DNA from: Xanthomonas sacchari
Lineage (GTDB): Bacteria > Pseudomonadota > Gammaproteobacteria > Xanthomonadales > Xanthomonadaceae
Assembly (NCBI RefSeq): GCF_040529065.1
Contig: NZ_CP132343.1
Span: forward strand, 4,278,001-4,342,000
DNA: 64,000 nt
Reading direction: 5' to 3'
Shown here: piece by piece, positions 56,907 to 64,000 of the stretch
Layout: each line of letters opens with the position of its first letter
How positions within the stretch are numbered: the first letter of the stretch is position 1
Program-made: the position numbers and the translations under genes
The notes under the pieces: generated by a model
Databases searched by the model: none
Seen by the model: only the letters and a program-made list of their open reading frames with translations
Told to the model about the DNA's origin: nothing

Positions 56907-58031
56907 ATGACCAGCCCCACCGCCCCTTCCGCGCACGCCTTCGGCGATCCTGCCGCGATCCGCAGCGAACGCGCGGCATCGGAGTTGCGTGCCGGGCGCC
57001 CGGTCCTGCTCGACGACGGCAACGGCCGCACCCGTGCGGTGATGGCGCTGGACAGCAGCACCGAACCGTCCTACCTCGGCTTCGCCGAGGCCACCGGGCA
57101 GCGGCACTACCTGTTCGTGACGCCGCCGCGCGCGCAGGTGTTGGGCCTCGATGCGCCGCAGGGCGCGCGCATCGCCCTGGCCGGGCACTCCTACGACGCG
57201 CTGGCGGCGCTGGCCTACCTGCGCGACGGCCCGGTGCCGGCGCAGTGGCAGCCCGGCGACGCGCTGGATGCCGGCGCCGCCGAGATCGCGCGCCTGGGCC
57301 TGCTGCTGCCGGCGATGGTCGCGGCCGACCTGGGCGCGGACAGCAGCGCCTTCCAGGGCTGCCAGTCGCTGCGCCTGGACGACCTGGAGCACGGTTGCGC
57401 CCTCGCCGCCTCCGACAGCTACACCCTGGTCACCCGCACCCAGGTGCCGCTGCGCGACCTGGGCCCTGGCGAATTCGTGGTGTTCCGCGGCGGCGTGGCG
57501 CAGCGCGACCAGGTCGCGATCGTGATCGGCCAGCCCGACCTGAGCGCGCCGGTCCCGTTGCGCGTGCATTCCTCCTGCCTCACCGGCGACCTGTTCGGCT
57601 CGCTCAAGTGCGACTGCGGCGACCAGCTGCGGCACGGCTTGGCCAAGCTCAAGGCGCTGGGCGGCGGCGTGCTGCTGTACCTGGACCAGGAAGGCCGCGG
57701 CACCGGCATCGCCACCAAGATGCGCGCCTACGGCTACCAGCACGACGGCCTGGACACCATCGATGCCGACGCGCAACTGGGCTTCGGCGCCGACGAGCGC
57801 CGCTACGGCAGCGCCGTGGCGATGCTGCGCGGACTGGGCATCGGCCGCGTGCGCCTGCTCACCAACAACCCGAACAAGGCCGAGCGCCTGCGCGCGGCCG
57901 GCATCGAGGTGACCGAGCGCATCCCGGTCACCGGCACCATCACCGCCGAGAACGAAGGCTACCTGCGCACCAAGGCCGCCCGCGCCGGCCACGCGCTGGA
58001 CGTGGACGCGCTGCTGCGCGCGGCGCGCTGA
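56907..58031 (+). CDS. ribA: GTP cyclohydrolase II with a degenerate RibB-like N-terminus
   Basis: A 374-residue protein. The C-terminal ~200 residues are GTP cyclohydrolase II, first step of riboflavin synthesis: the zinc site HSSCLTGDLFGSLKCDCGDQL with three cysteines, LYLDQEGRGTGIATKMRAY, YGSAVAMLRGLGI and LLTNNPNKAERLRAAGIEVTERIPV. The N-terminal ~165 residues (ASELRAGRPVLLDDGNGRTRAVMA) vaguely recall a DHBP synthase but lack its acidic metal-binding EDREN motif, so it is probably inactive for that step. TGGAG precedes ATG 56907. No other rib gene is adjacent and no FMN riboswitch was recognised upstream. Confidence 0.9.
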   Translation: MTSPTAPSAHAFGDPAAIRSERAASELRAGRPVLLDDGNGRTRAVMALDSSTEPSYLGFAEATGQRHYLFVTPPRAQVLGLDAPQGARIALAGHSYDALAALAYLRDGPVPAQWQPGDALDAGAAEIARLGLLLPAMVAADLGADSSAFQGCQSLRLDDLEHGCALAASDSYTLVTRTQVPLRDLGPGEFVVFRGGVAQRDQVAIVIGQPDLSAPVPLRVHSSCLTGDLFGSLKCDCGDQLRHGLAKLKALGGGVLLYLDQEGRGTGIATKMRAYGYQHDGLDTIDADAQLGFGADERRYGSAVAMLRGLGIGRVRLLTNNPNKAERLRAAGIEVTERIPVTGTITAENEGYLRTKAARAGHALDVDALLRAAR

Positions 58032-58166
58032 ACCCACCGCCGCGGCTCGGCACCTTCCACCGCCTGCGCGGATCGGGACGGAAACCGCGCCGCGGACAGC
58101 GCACGCCCGCCAGCGCCGCGTTAGGATCGCAGGCCACGCCGCGCGCCCGCGCCCCGAGACCCCGAC

Positions 58167-58724
58167 GTGATCGCACCGCCGCCCATGGACGACTCCCCCG
58201 CCGCGCCCGCGCCGAGCGCTTTCGCCGCCACCCCGGCTCCCGCAGACTGGCCGCCGGCCGACTGGCAACCGGTGCCGTTGCGCGGCGCCTGGCTGGCCGC
58301 GCTCGGCGGCGGCTGCATGCTCGGGCTGAGCCTGGTGGTTGCCGCCGGCATCGTCGGCCTCAGCCTGCACAGCCTGCATGCGCTGGCCCTGGGCGCCGTG
58401 GCGGCGGCGGTGGGCAGCCTGTGCGGCGCCTGGGTCGGCTTCGTCCGCCACCGGCGCATCCGCTGGCGGCTGAATGCCCAGGGCCTGGACGTGTTCCGCG
58501 GACGCCTGTGGCAGAGTGAGACGCACGTGCCGATCTCGCGCGTGCAGCACCTGGACCTGCGCCGCGGCCCGCTGGAACGCGCGCTGCGCCTGTCCACCCT
58601 GGTCGTGCACACCGCCGGCACCCGGCACACCGCGGTCGCCGTGCCCGGCCTGGACCAGGCCGACGCGCAGCGCCTGCGAGAACGCCTGGCGCACCAGCTC
58701 GACCACGACGACGACGCGCTGTGA
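58167..58724 (+). CDS. Bacterial PH-domain membrane protein (YdbS-like)
   Basis: A 185-residue protein with a Pro/Ala-rich N-terminus, two transmembrane helices (~48-70 and ~74-92), then a bPH2 domain (DUF304): RRIRWRLNAQGLDVFRGRLWQSETHVPISRVQHLDLRRGPLERALRLSTLVVHTAG. The pattern R-x-G-x-x-x-x-x-x-x-P-x-x-R-V-Q-x-x-x-x-x-x-G is typical. Its stop overlaps the GTG of the next, larger PH-domain gene (GTGA), the usual ydbS-ydbT pairing. The function is not well known; a role in membrane stress or envelope homeostasis has been proposed for related proteins. Confidence 0.85.
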   Translation: MIAPPPMDDSPAAPAPSAFAATPAPADWPPADWQPVPLRGAWLAALGGGCMLGLSLVVAAGIVGLSLHSLHALALGAVAAAVGSLCGAWVGFVRHRRIRWRLNAQGLDVFRGRLWQSETHVPISRVQHLDLRRGPLERALRLSTLVVHTAGTRHTAVAVPGLDQADAQRLRERLAHQLDHDDDAL

Positions 58725-60259
58725 GCGACCTCGCCGACACCGAGCACGCCACGCCGGTCCGGCGCCTGCATCCGTGGTCGTGGCTGTTCGTGCTGCTGCA
58801 GCACCTCAGGCACTTCCTGCTGCCGTTGCTGGCGCTGCTGGTGTTCGGCAGCCGCGACGGCCATCGCGATCACGCCGATCACCTGGTGATGCTGGCGGTG
58901 TGCAGCGGGCTGGTGGCGGTGTCGCTGCTGCGCTATCTCACCTATCAGTACCGCATCGGCCACGACAGCCTGAGCATCCGCAGCGGCTGGCTGGAACGCA
59001 GCCTGCGCGAGATCCCGTTCGCGCGCATCCACAACGTGGTGGTGCACCAGTCGCTGCTGCACCGGCTGTTCGGCGTGGCCGAGGTGCGCCTGGAATCGGC
59101 CGGCGGCACCAAGCCCGAGGCGCAGATGCGGGTGCTGCGGCTGGACCAGGCGCTGGCGCTGGAACAGCAGATCCGCCACCGTGCGCCCGCCGGCGAGCGC
59201 GCCGAGGCCGGCGACGACGCGGGCGCCGCGCCCGCCGTGCCGGACAGCGAACTGCTGCTGTCCCTGCCCACCAGCGAGGTGCTGCGCCAGGGCCTGATCT
59301 CCAACCGCGGCATGGTGGTGCTGCTCACCGCGTTCGGTGCCACCTACCACCTGTTCCCCGAGCGCATGATCTCCAACGCGATCGAGCACTACGGGCGGCA
59401 ACTGTTCGGCTACGCCACGCACCTGCAGTTGGGCTGGATGGCCGGCGCGGTGACCTTCGCGCTGATGCTGGCGACGCTGTTGCTGCTGATGCGCGCCTTG
59501 TCGATGGGGCTGGCCATCGTGCAGTACCACGGCTTCCGGCTGAGCGAGAGCGAACGCCGGCTGACCGTGGAGCGCGGCCTGCTGACGCGCTTGCGCAGCA
59601 GCGTGGCGCGGCGCCGGATCCAGGCCTGGACCCTGCACGAGAGCGTGCTGCAGCGGTTGCTGCGGCGGCGCAGCCTGCACATCGACACCGCGGTGATCCA
59701 GTCGCACCATGGGCACGGCCACGACCACGCACTGACGGAACTGGCGCCGCTGGCCACCCCGGCCGCCTGCGATGCGCTGCTGCAGCGGCTGCTGCCGCAG
59801 GTCGCCTGGCCGCCGGCACAGTGGCACGGGATCGCCACGCGCCACTGGTGGCGCCTGTCGCTGCCGGCGCTGCTGCTGGTGCCGCTGCTGTGCGCCGGGC
59901 TGTGGCCCACGCTCGGCGCCTGGGCCGCATTGGGCCTGCTGTGGCTGCCGTGGTCGGCGTTCAAGTCCTGGCGCCAGGCGCAGCGCATGGGCTATGCGCT
60001 GGACGCGCGCTACGTGGCGGTGCGCGGTGGCTGGTGGCGGCGCTGGTGGCGGCTGGCCGAACTGGACAAGTTGCAGACGCTGCACCTGAGCCGTTCGCCG
60101 CTGGACCGCTGGTGCGGCACCGCGACGCTGTGGTTGGACACCGCCGGCGCCCGCCACGGCGAACCGCCGCTGCGCGTGCGGCTGCTGCCGGACGCGCAGG
60201 CACGGGCGCTGTACCGGCAACTGGGCGCAGCCCTGGCGCAGCGGCGGCTGCGCTGGTGA
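58721..60259 (+). CDS. Bacterial PH-domain membrane protein (YdbT-like)
   Basis: A 512-residue membrane protein starting at GTG 58721, four bases inside the previous gene. Three PH_2 (DUF304) units alternate with transmembrane helix pairs: GHDSLSIRSGWLERSLREIPFARIHNVVVHQSLLHRLFGVAEVRLESAGG (~75-125), LSESERRLTVERGLLTRLRSSVARRRIQAWTLHES (~275-310), and YALDARYVAVRGGWWRRWWRLAELDKLQTLHLSRSPLDRW (~425-465). Each has the R-x-G ... R-x-x-x-x motif. It is the partner of the preceding smaller protein; the two probably form one membrane complex. Confidence 0.88.
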   Translation: MSDLADTEHATPVRRLHPWSWLFVLLQHLRHFLLPLLALLVFGSRDGHRDHADHLVMLAVCSGLVAVSLLRYLTYQYRIGHDSLSIRSGWLERSLREIPFARIHNVVVHQSLLHRLFGVAEVRLESAGGTKPEAQMRVLRLDQALALEQQIRHRAPAGERAEAGDDAGAAPAVPDSELLLSLPTSEVLRQGLISNRGMVVLLTAFGATYHLFPERMISNAIEHYGRQLFGYATHLQLGWMAGAVTFALMLATLLLLMRALSMGLAIVQYHGFRLSESERRLTVERGLLTRLRSSVARRRIQAWTLHESVLQRLLRRRSLHIDTAVIQSHHGHGHDHALTELAPLATPAACDALLQRLLPQVAWPPAQWHGIATRHWWRLSLPALLLVPLLCAGLWPTLGAWAALGLLWLPWSAFKSWRQAQRMGYALDARYVAVRGGWWRRWWRLAELDKLQTLHLSRSPLDRWCGTATLWLDTAGARHGEPPLRVRLLPDAQARALYRQLGAALAQRRLRW

Positions 60260-60281
60260 ACGGGTGCAGCAGCGATACGCG

Positions 60282-61319
60282 TCAGCGACGCGCGCCTCGG
60301 CCCCAGTAGCCGATGCGGCGGCGGATCTTCAGCTTGCGCCACAGGTTCAGCGGCTTGCGACGCGGGTTGCGCGCGCCCTCGGCGACGAACTCGTCGATCG
60401 CGCGCAGCACGCGCTCGCTGGACTGGCCGTCGCGGTAGGGATGCAGGCCATCGGCGAATTCGCGGATCGCCGCCATCAGTTCCGGCGGCCGCTGCAGCGC
60501 GCGGCGGATCGCCGGTTCGAACTGCGCCGGATCGTCGATGTCGATCAGCTGCGGCCCCGGACGCCGGTTCTTGAAGGTCACCACCGGCTTGTAGGTGAGC
60601 AGGAACTCGTTGAGCGCGGACGAGGTGTCCGAGCACATCATGTCCACCTGCGGGAACAGCTCCAGGATGTTGTCGTTGTCGGCGAAACGCAGGTACTCGC
60701 TCTCCAGCGCGCGGTAGCGCGCGACCATCGCCGGGTCCATCTTCGGATGGAAGGTGACGATCCAGCGCCATTCGCCGCTGCGCGAAAGCCGCGCGACCTC
60801 GTCGTAGAGGATGCCGGCCGCGCTCCACGACGGTGAGAACGTGGAGTGGTACAGGATCACTGGCGGCTGCCGGACCGGCGCCAGTTCCGCGCCGATCTCG
60901 CGCATGAACGGATCGATCTTGGGGAAGCCGGTCTCCTTGACCGCGAAGTGGCCGAGCTTGCGTGCCAGCGCGCCGAACGCGGCGGTGTCGCGCGGGCCGG
61001 TGGTGCAGTACAGGTCGAAGAAGCCGCGTACGTAGATGTGCCGCGGCTTGCCGGCGTCGAAGCCGTGGAAGGTCTCGACCTTCACCCCGGGGAAGAAATG
61101 CGGCACCGCGTTGCTGGAGGTGATCACCGCGTACGGATCCCACGCCAGCACCTCCTCCACCGTCGCCAGGTGGCGCTCGTCGGCGCTCAGATCCTCGGCG
61201 CCGGGACCGTCGAAGAACCATGCCGCCTGGTCGCCGCGTGCGCGGATCGCCGCCTGCAGCGGGCGCAGGATCGCCAGCGCGTAGCGCTCGGACCCGTATA
61301 GCAGATAGTGCTTGCTCAT
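60282..61319 (-). CDS. CDP-glycerol glycerophosphotransferase-family protein
   Basis: A 345-residue protein of the CDP-glycerol:poly(glycerophosphate) transferase-like family (PF04464). Segments include AVITSSNAVPHFFPGVKVETFHGFDAGKPRHIYVRGFFDLYCTTG, ILYHSTFSPSWSAAG, TFHPKMDPAMVARY and PQVDMMCSDTSSALNEFLLTYKPVVTFKNRRPG, which match the GT-B-like family core including the HP and DTSSA motifs. In Gram-negatives such proteins act in surface polysaccharide or LPS-core modification. ATG 61319 overlaps the preceding GT2 stop by one base (TGATG), so the two are coupled. Confidence 0.82.
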   Translation of the reverse strand: MSKHYLLYGSERYALAILRPLQAAIRARGDQAAWFFDGPGAEDLSADERHLATVEEVLAWDPYAVITSSNAVPHFFPGVKVETFHGFDAGKPRHIYVRGFFDLYCTTGPRDTAAFGALARKLGHFAVKETGFPKIDPFMREIGAELAPVRQPPVILYHSTFSPSWSAAGILYDEVARLSRSGEWRWIVTFHPKMDPAMVARYRALESEYLRFADNDNILELFPQVDMMCSDTSSALNEFLLTYKPVVTFKNRRPGPQLIDIDDPAQFEPAIRRALQRPPELMAAIREFADGLHPYRDGQSSERVLRAIDEFVAEGARNPRRKPLNLWRKLKIRRRIGYWGRGARR

Positions 61320-62152
61320 CAGTGCTCCAGATCGTGCCGTTGCAGTTGCGCCCGCGCCTGCTCCACCGAGGCCGGGTTGATCTGCATCTCGTAGTAGCGC
61401 ATGCGCTTGTACAGCGCGTAGCTGGCCGCGGTCTGCGCCACCACGAAGCCGCGCCAGCCGTCGAGGAAGGCCAGCCGCAGCAGATAGTCCTTGAGGAAGG
61501 CGCCGGCGAACACGAACGGGCTCTGCCACATTCTCACCGGCTTGCGCTTGTCGCGCCAGCCGAGCGCCTTGAGTTCGGCGTAGCGCAGCACCTTGAGTTG
61601 CTTGTGCACCAGGGTCGGGTTGTGCAGATGGTTGAACGGCGGTGCGAACGCGGCGCTGGCGCCGTCGAAGCGCAGCGATTCGTGCACCCGCGCATCGCTC
61701 CAGCGCGCGCGGCCGCGGTGGTACAGCCGCGCCAGGCGCTCGCCGACCATCGGTTTGTACCAGCGCATCGGCGCGCCCATGTACCAGGTGCTGCGGCGCA
61801 GCCACACCGCGTCCACGCGGTCCTCGGCGAGCAGTTGCGGCAGCCGCGCCTGGCATTCGGCGCGCAGCGCGTCGGACAGGAACTCGTCCGCATCCAGTAC
61901 CAGGATCCAGTCGTGCGCGGCCTGGGTGGAGGCGAAGTTGCGCTGCGGGCCGAAGCCCAGCCAGGCCTGCTCGACCACGCGCGCGCCGTGCGCGCGGGCG
62001 ATCGCCACGGTGTCGTCGGTGCTGCCGCAGTCCACCACCAGCTTGTCGGCGGCGAACGGCACGCTGTCCAGGCAGCGCGCGATGTTGGCGGCCTCGTTGT
62101 AGGTCATCACCACCAGGCTCAGCGGCAGGGTGGCGGCGGCAGCGTCGGCCAT
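61319..62152 (-). CDS. Glycosyltransferase family 2 (WaaE/KdtX-like)
   Basis: A 277-residue GT-A enzyme. The N-terminus LSLVVMTYNEAANIARCLDSVPFAADKLVVDCGSTDDTVAIA and the DxD-bearing ILVLDADEFLS are standard GT2. WYMGAPMRWYKPMVGERLARLYHRGRARWSDARVHESL and the basic C-terminus YALYKRMRYYEMQINPAS resemble the WaaE/KdtX group, which adds sugars to LPS inner core. No membrane helices are evident. It is followed directly, with a one-base overlap, by the CDP-glycerol-transferase-like gene, and is preceded by an O-antigen-ligase-like gene on the same strand. Confidence 0.88.
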   Translation of the reverse strand: MADAAAATLPLSLVVMTYNEAANIARCLDSVPFAADKLVVDCGSTDDTVAIARAHGARVVEQAWLGFGPQRNFASTQAAHDWILVLDADEFLSDALRAECQARLPQLLAEDRVDAVWLRRSTWYMGAPMRWYKPMVGERLARLYHRGRARWSDARVHESLRFDGASAAFAPPFNHLHNPTLVHKQLKVLRYAELKALGWRDKRKPVRMWQSPFVFAGAFLKDYLLRLAFLDGWRGFVVAQTAASYALYKRMRYYEMQINPASVEQARAQLQRHDLEH

Positions 62153-62234
62153 GGCGCGCGGTATCCGGAAGTCAGGCGCGGTGCCGGCGGTCGGCGCCGG
62201 GCGCCGTGCCGCCCGGCGATGCGGGATCGGCAGT

Positions 62235-63509
62235 CTACCGGCTTCGCGTGGCGCCTTCAGCGCCCGATGCCGGCTCCGCCTCGCGCGCGGCCAGCCCGAT
62301 CAGCACGCCCACCAGGGCGACGTAGAAACCGGTGCTCACCTGGTGCGCGAACATCGACTGGGTCATGCCGCACAGGACGTAGGCCACCACCACCATGATC
62401 CCGGCCGCCGCCGCGCCGTGGAAATGCGGCTGCGGCCGGCGCCGGTACAGGCGCAGCAGCAGCCACAGCGGCACCCCGTACACCATCAGGATCAGCACGG
62501 TACCGGGCAGGCCCTGGGTCGCGCTCCACTCGGCCAGGTCGTTGTGCGCATGGCCCAGGTGGCAGCGTTCGACAAAGCCCTTGCGGCAGTCGGGCAGGCG
62601 CAGCATGGCGTTGTCGAAACGGCCCACGCCGACCCCGACCACGGGGTGTTCGACGAAGGTCGCCGCCGCCACCTGCAGGCGTTCGATGCGCGCGCCGGCC
62701 GAGGAATCGCTGTCGCCGCGTTCGTAGCGCTGCACGTCGTGGTGCAGTTCGGCCAGGCGGGTCTGCTTGGTCAGCGCCGGCACGCTCAGCACCAGCACCG
62801 CCGCCAGCCCGGTGCACGCGCCCAGGATCATCAGCCGGGTCGCGCCGTCGCGCCAGCGCAGGCACAGCGCGCTGACCACCAGCAGCAGCAACACGCCCAG
62901 CCACACGCCGCGGCTACCGCTGAGCAGGATGACGATGCCGCCGGCCACCACCGCGGCGGCGGCCCACGGCCACTGGCCGCGCGGCCGGCAGAATACCGCC
63001 AGCACCATCAGCATCAGCACTACGTCGGCCAGCACGATGGCGTTGGTCCAGCCCTCGGCACGCGGCTGGCCCTGCAGTACCTGCACGCTGGCCAGCACCA
63101 GGGCGGCGAGGATGCCGAGCAGCGCGCCCCACCACAGCAGGCGCTGCGGCGGCCGCAGCGCATAGGTCCACAGTGCCGCCCACGGCAGCACCAGGAAGCG
63201 GGTGCGGTTGTCGATGTCCTTCAGCGGCTGGCCGAAGTACAGCACCGAGCACAGCGACAGCCCGATCACCAGCAGCGCCAGGATCCACAGCCAGCGCAGC
63301 GACGGCTGCATCGGCGCCACCGCCTGGCGCAGCTGCGGCAATGCCAGCAGGCTGGTCGCCAGCAGCAGCAGGCCGAACGGCAGCAGGCCGCTGGGCATGC
63401 TGATCACCAGCGCCGGCAGGCACAGCAGCGCGAGCGCCGCGCCTCGCTCGGCCAGGGACTGGCGCGAGAACGCGGAAACGGCATGGCGTGGCGCGATGGG
63501 CTGGGACAT
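62235..63509 (-). CDS. O-antigen ligase/polymerase-family membrane protein (Wzy_C)
   Basis: A 424-residue protein with about ten to twelve transmembrane helices and a large periplasmic loop (~255-330). The Wzy_C signature is present: GIVILLSGSRGVWLGVLLLL (the SGSRG/ARxxW-type motif) and the loop motif GVGVGRFDNAMLRLP with CHLGHAHNDLAEWSATQGLPG, where the H-x-H-N is typical of WaaL ligases. It joins O-antigen or another glycan to lipid A core. ATG 63509 is used; a TTG directly before it is also possible. There is no clear Shine-Dalgarno sequence. Confidence 0.88.
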   Translation of the reverse strand: MSQPIAPRHAVSAFSRQSLAERGAALALLCLPALVISMPSGLLPFGLLLLATSLLALPQLRQAVAPMQPSLRWLWILALLVIGLSLCSVLYFGQPLKDIDNRTRFLVLPWAALWTYALRPPQRLLWWGALLGILAALVLASVQVLQGQPRAEGWTNAIVLADVVLMLMVLAVFCRPRGQWPWAAAAVVAGGIVILLSGSRGVWLGVLLLLVVSALCLRWRDGATRLMILGACTGLAAVLVLSVPALTKQTRLAELHHDVQRYERGDSDSSAGARIERLQVAAATFVEHPVVGVGVGRFDNAMLRLPDCRKGFVERCHLGHAHNDLAEWSATQGLPGTVLILMVYGVPLWLLLRLYRRRPQPHFHGAAAAGIMVVVAYVLCGMTQSMFAHQVSTGFYVALVGVLIGLAAREAEPASGAEGATRSR

Positions 63510-63563
63510 CAAGGAGGGAAGCCGTCGGGGTGGGGGTGGTCGGCGATGATCCGGGGCGCTTCC

Positions 63564-64000
63564 CTAACCCGGCCTGACCTGTTCGCGATCGGCGCCGCGG
63601 CTGGCCGGTGCGGCGGGCGGCGGCGCCTCCCCGAGCAGATCGGACACGGCCGCGCGCAGGCGCTCGCCGAACTCGCGCCGGCGCGTCTCGAAGAAGCCGC
63701 GCGCGGCGGTGCCCAGGGCGTCGCACTGCATCGGCGACAGCGCCAGCGCCTGCGCCATCGCCTGTTCGAGGCCGGCGGCCTCGATCCGGTAGCGCACGCC
63801 GAAATTGTCCGGCCCCTCGCCGACCGGATCGATCAGCACACCGCGCTCGGCGCTCACCAGTTCGTTCATCGGCGCGCCGTTGGTGGTGATCACCACCGCG
63901 CCAACGCTCAGCGCTTCCATGATGTAGTGGCCGAAGCCCTCCACCTCGGAGGGGCACAGGTGGAAGCGGTGCGCATTCTGCAGCCGCCGCAGTTCCTGCT
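63564..64000 (-). CDS. Glycosyltransferase (GT4-type), C-terminal part
   Basis: The frame runs off the right edge of the window, so the 5' part is missing. The last ~145 residues contain LQNAHRFHLCPSEVEGFGHYIMEALSVGAVVITTNGAPMNELV, the EGFGHYIMEA form of the GT4 E-x7-E motif that binds the nucleotide sugar. The tail is Pro/Ala-rich. It is upstream of the ligase-like gene on the same strand, 54 bases away, consistent with a surface polysaccharide cluster extending beyond the window. Confidence 0.85.
   Translation of the reverse strand, partial: QELRRLQNAHRFHLCPSEVEGFGHYIMEALSVGAVVITTNGAPMNELVSAERGVLIDPVGEGPDNFGVRYRIEAAGLEQAMAQALALSPMQCDALGTAARGFFETRRREFGERLRAAVSDLLGEAPPPAAPASRGADREQVRPG

Overview
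The window looks like chromosome of a Xanthomonas or a close Xanthomonadaceae relative. It is GC-rich, with codons strongly biased to G or C at the third position. It carries an SmeSR/SmeAB-type efflux locus, a TonB-dependent receptor with several GH92 mannosidases, a GlgE-TreS-GlgB cluster, a primary sigma factor RpoD with an acidic linker, and copies of a GTAGGAGCGGCTTCAGCCGC palindrome between genes. The genus is inferred from gene content, not from a search.

Layout. 1-6 kb: end of an OprB-type porin, a metallo-beta-lactamase-fold hydrolase followed by a decayed second porin tail, a DUF1653 protein, and a TetR regulator with a cytochrome b561. 4.4-10.7 kb: a histidine kinase/response regulator pair divergent from an RND efflux pair without an outer-membrane channel. 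10.9-17.7 kb: a ParD-like/methionine aminopeptidase operon, an orphan DarG-like macrodomain protein, and the Hen1-Pnkp RNA-repair pair. 17.8-19.6 kb: a PQQ-type sugar dehydrogenase lipoprotein and a DUF2231 membrane protein.

19.7-30.4 kb: first half of a mannoside-use system on the minus strand (GH92, TonB-dependent receptor, GH92, LacI). 46.1-52.4 kb: second half (GH92 divergent from LacI, a FucP-type sugar permease and a mannose isomerase/epimerase-type enzyme). The two LacI proteins are paralogues, and one 14-bp palindrome (best form TTGGATCGATCCAA) lies before both LacI genes, two GH92 genes and the receptor gene. This suggests one regulon: uptake through the receptor, periplasmic trimming by GH92 enzymes, import of mannose, then conversion to fructose.

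Between these halves, 30.9-36.5 kb is an accessory stretch: a secreted repeat protein cut short by a nonsense codon, an integron attC-like hairpin, hipBA, and a lower-GC three-gene operon (HigB-like toxin, HigA-like antitoxin fused to an ImmA/IrrE metallopeptidase, beta-family protein) ending beside tRNA-Ile(CAT). This operon is the best candidate here for an under-described system. 36.9-45.6 kb holds glgB, treS-maltokinase and glgE, coupled by ATGA overlaps, for alpha-glucan synthesis from trehalose.

52.5-64 kb is core genome: rpoD, dtd, a lipid A type acyltransferase, a GNAT, a GTP cyclohydrolase II, two bacterial PH-domain proteins, and a surface-polysaccharide block (CDP-glycerol glycerophosphotransferase-like, GT2, O-antigen-ligase-like, partial glycosyltransferase).
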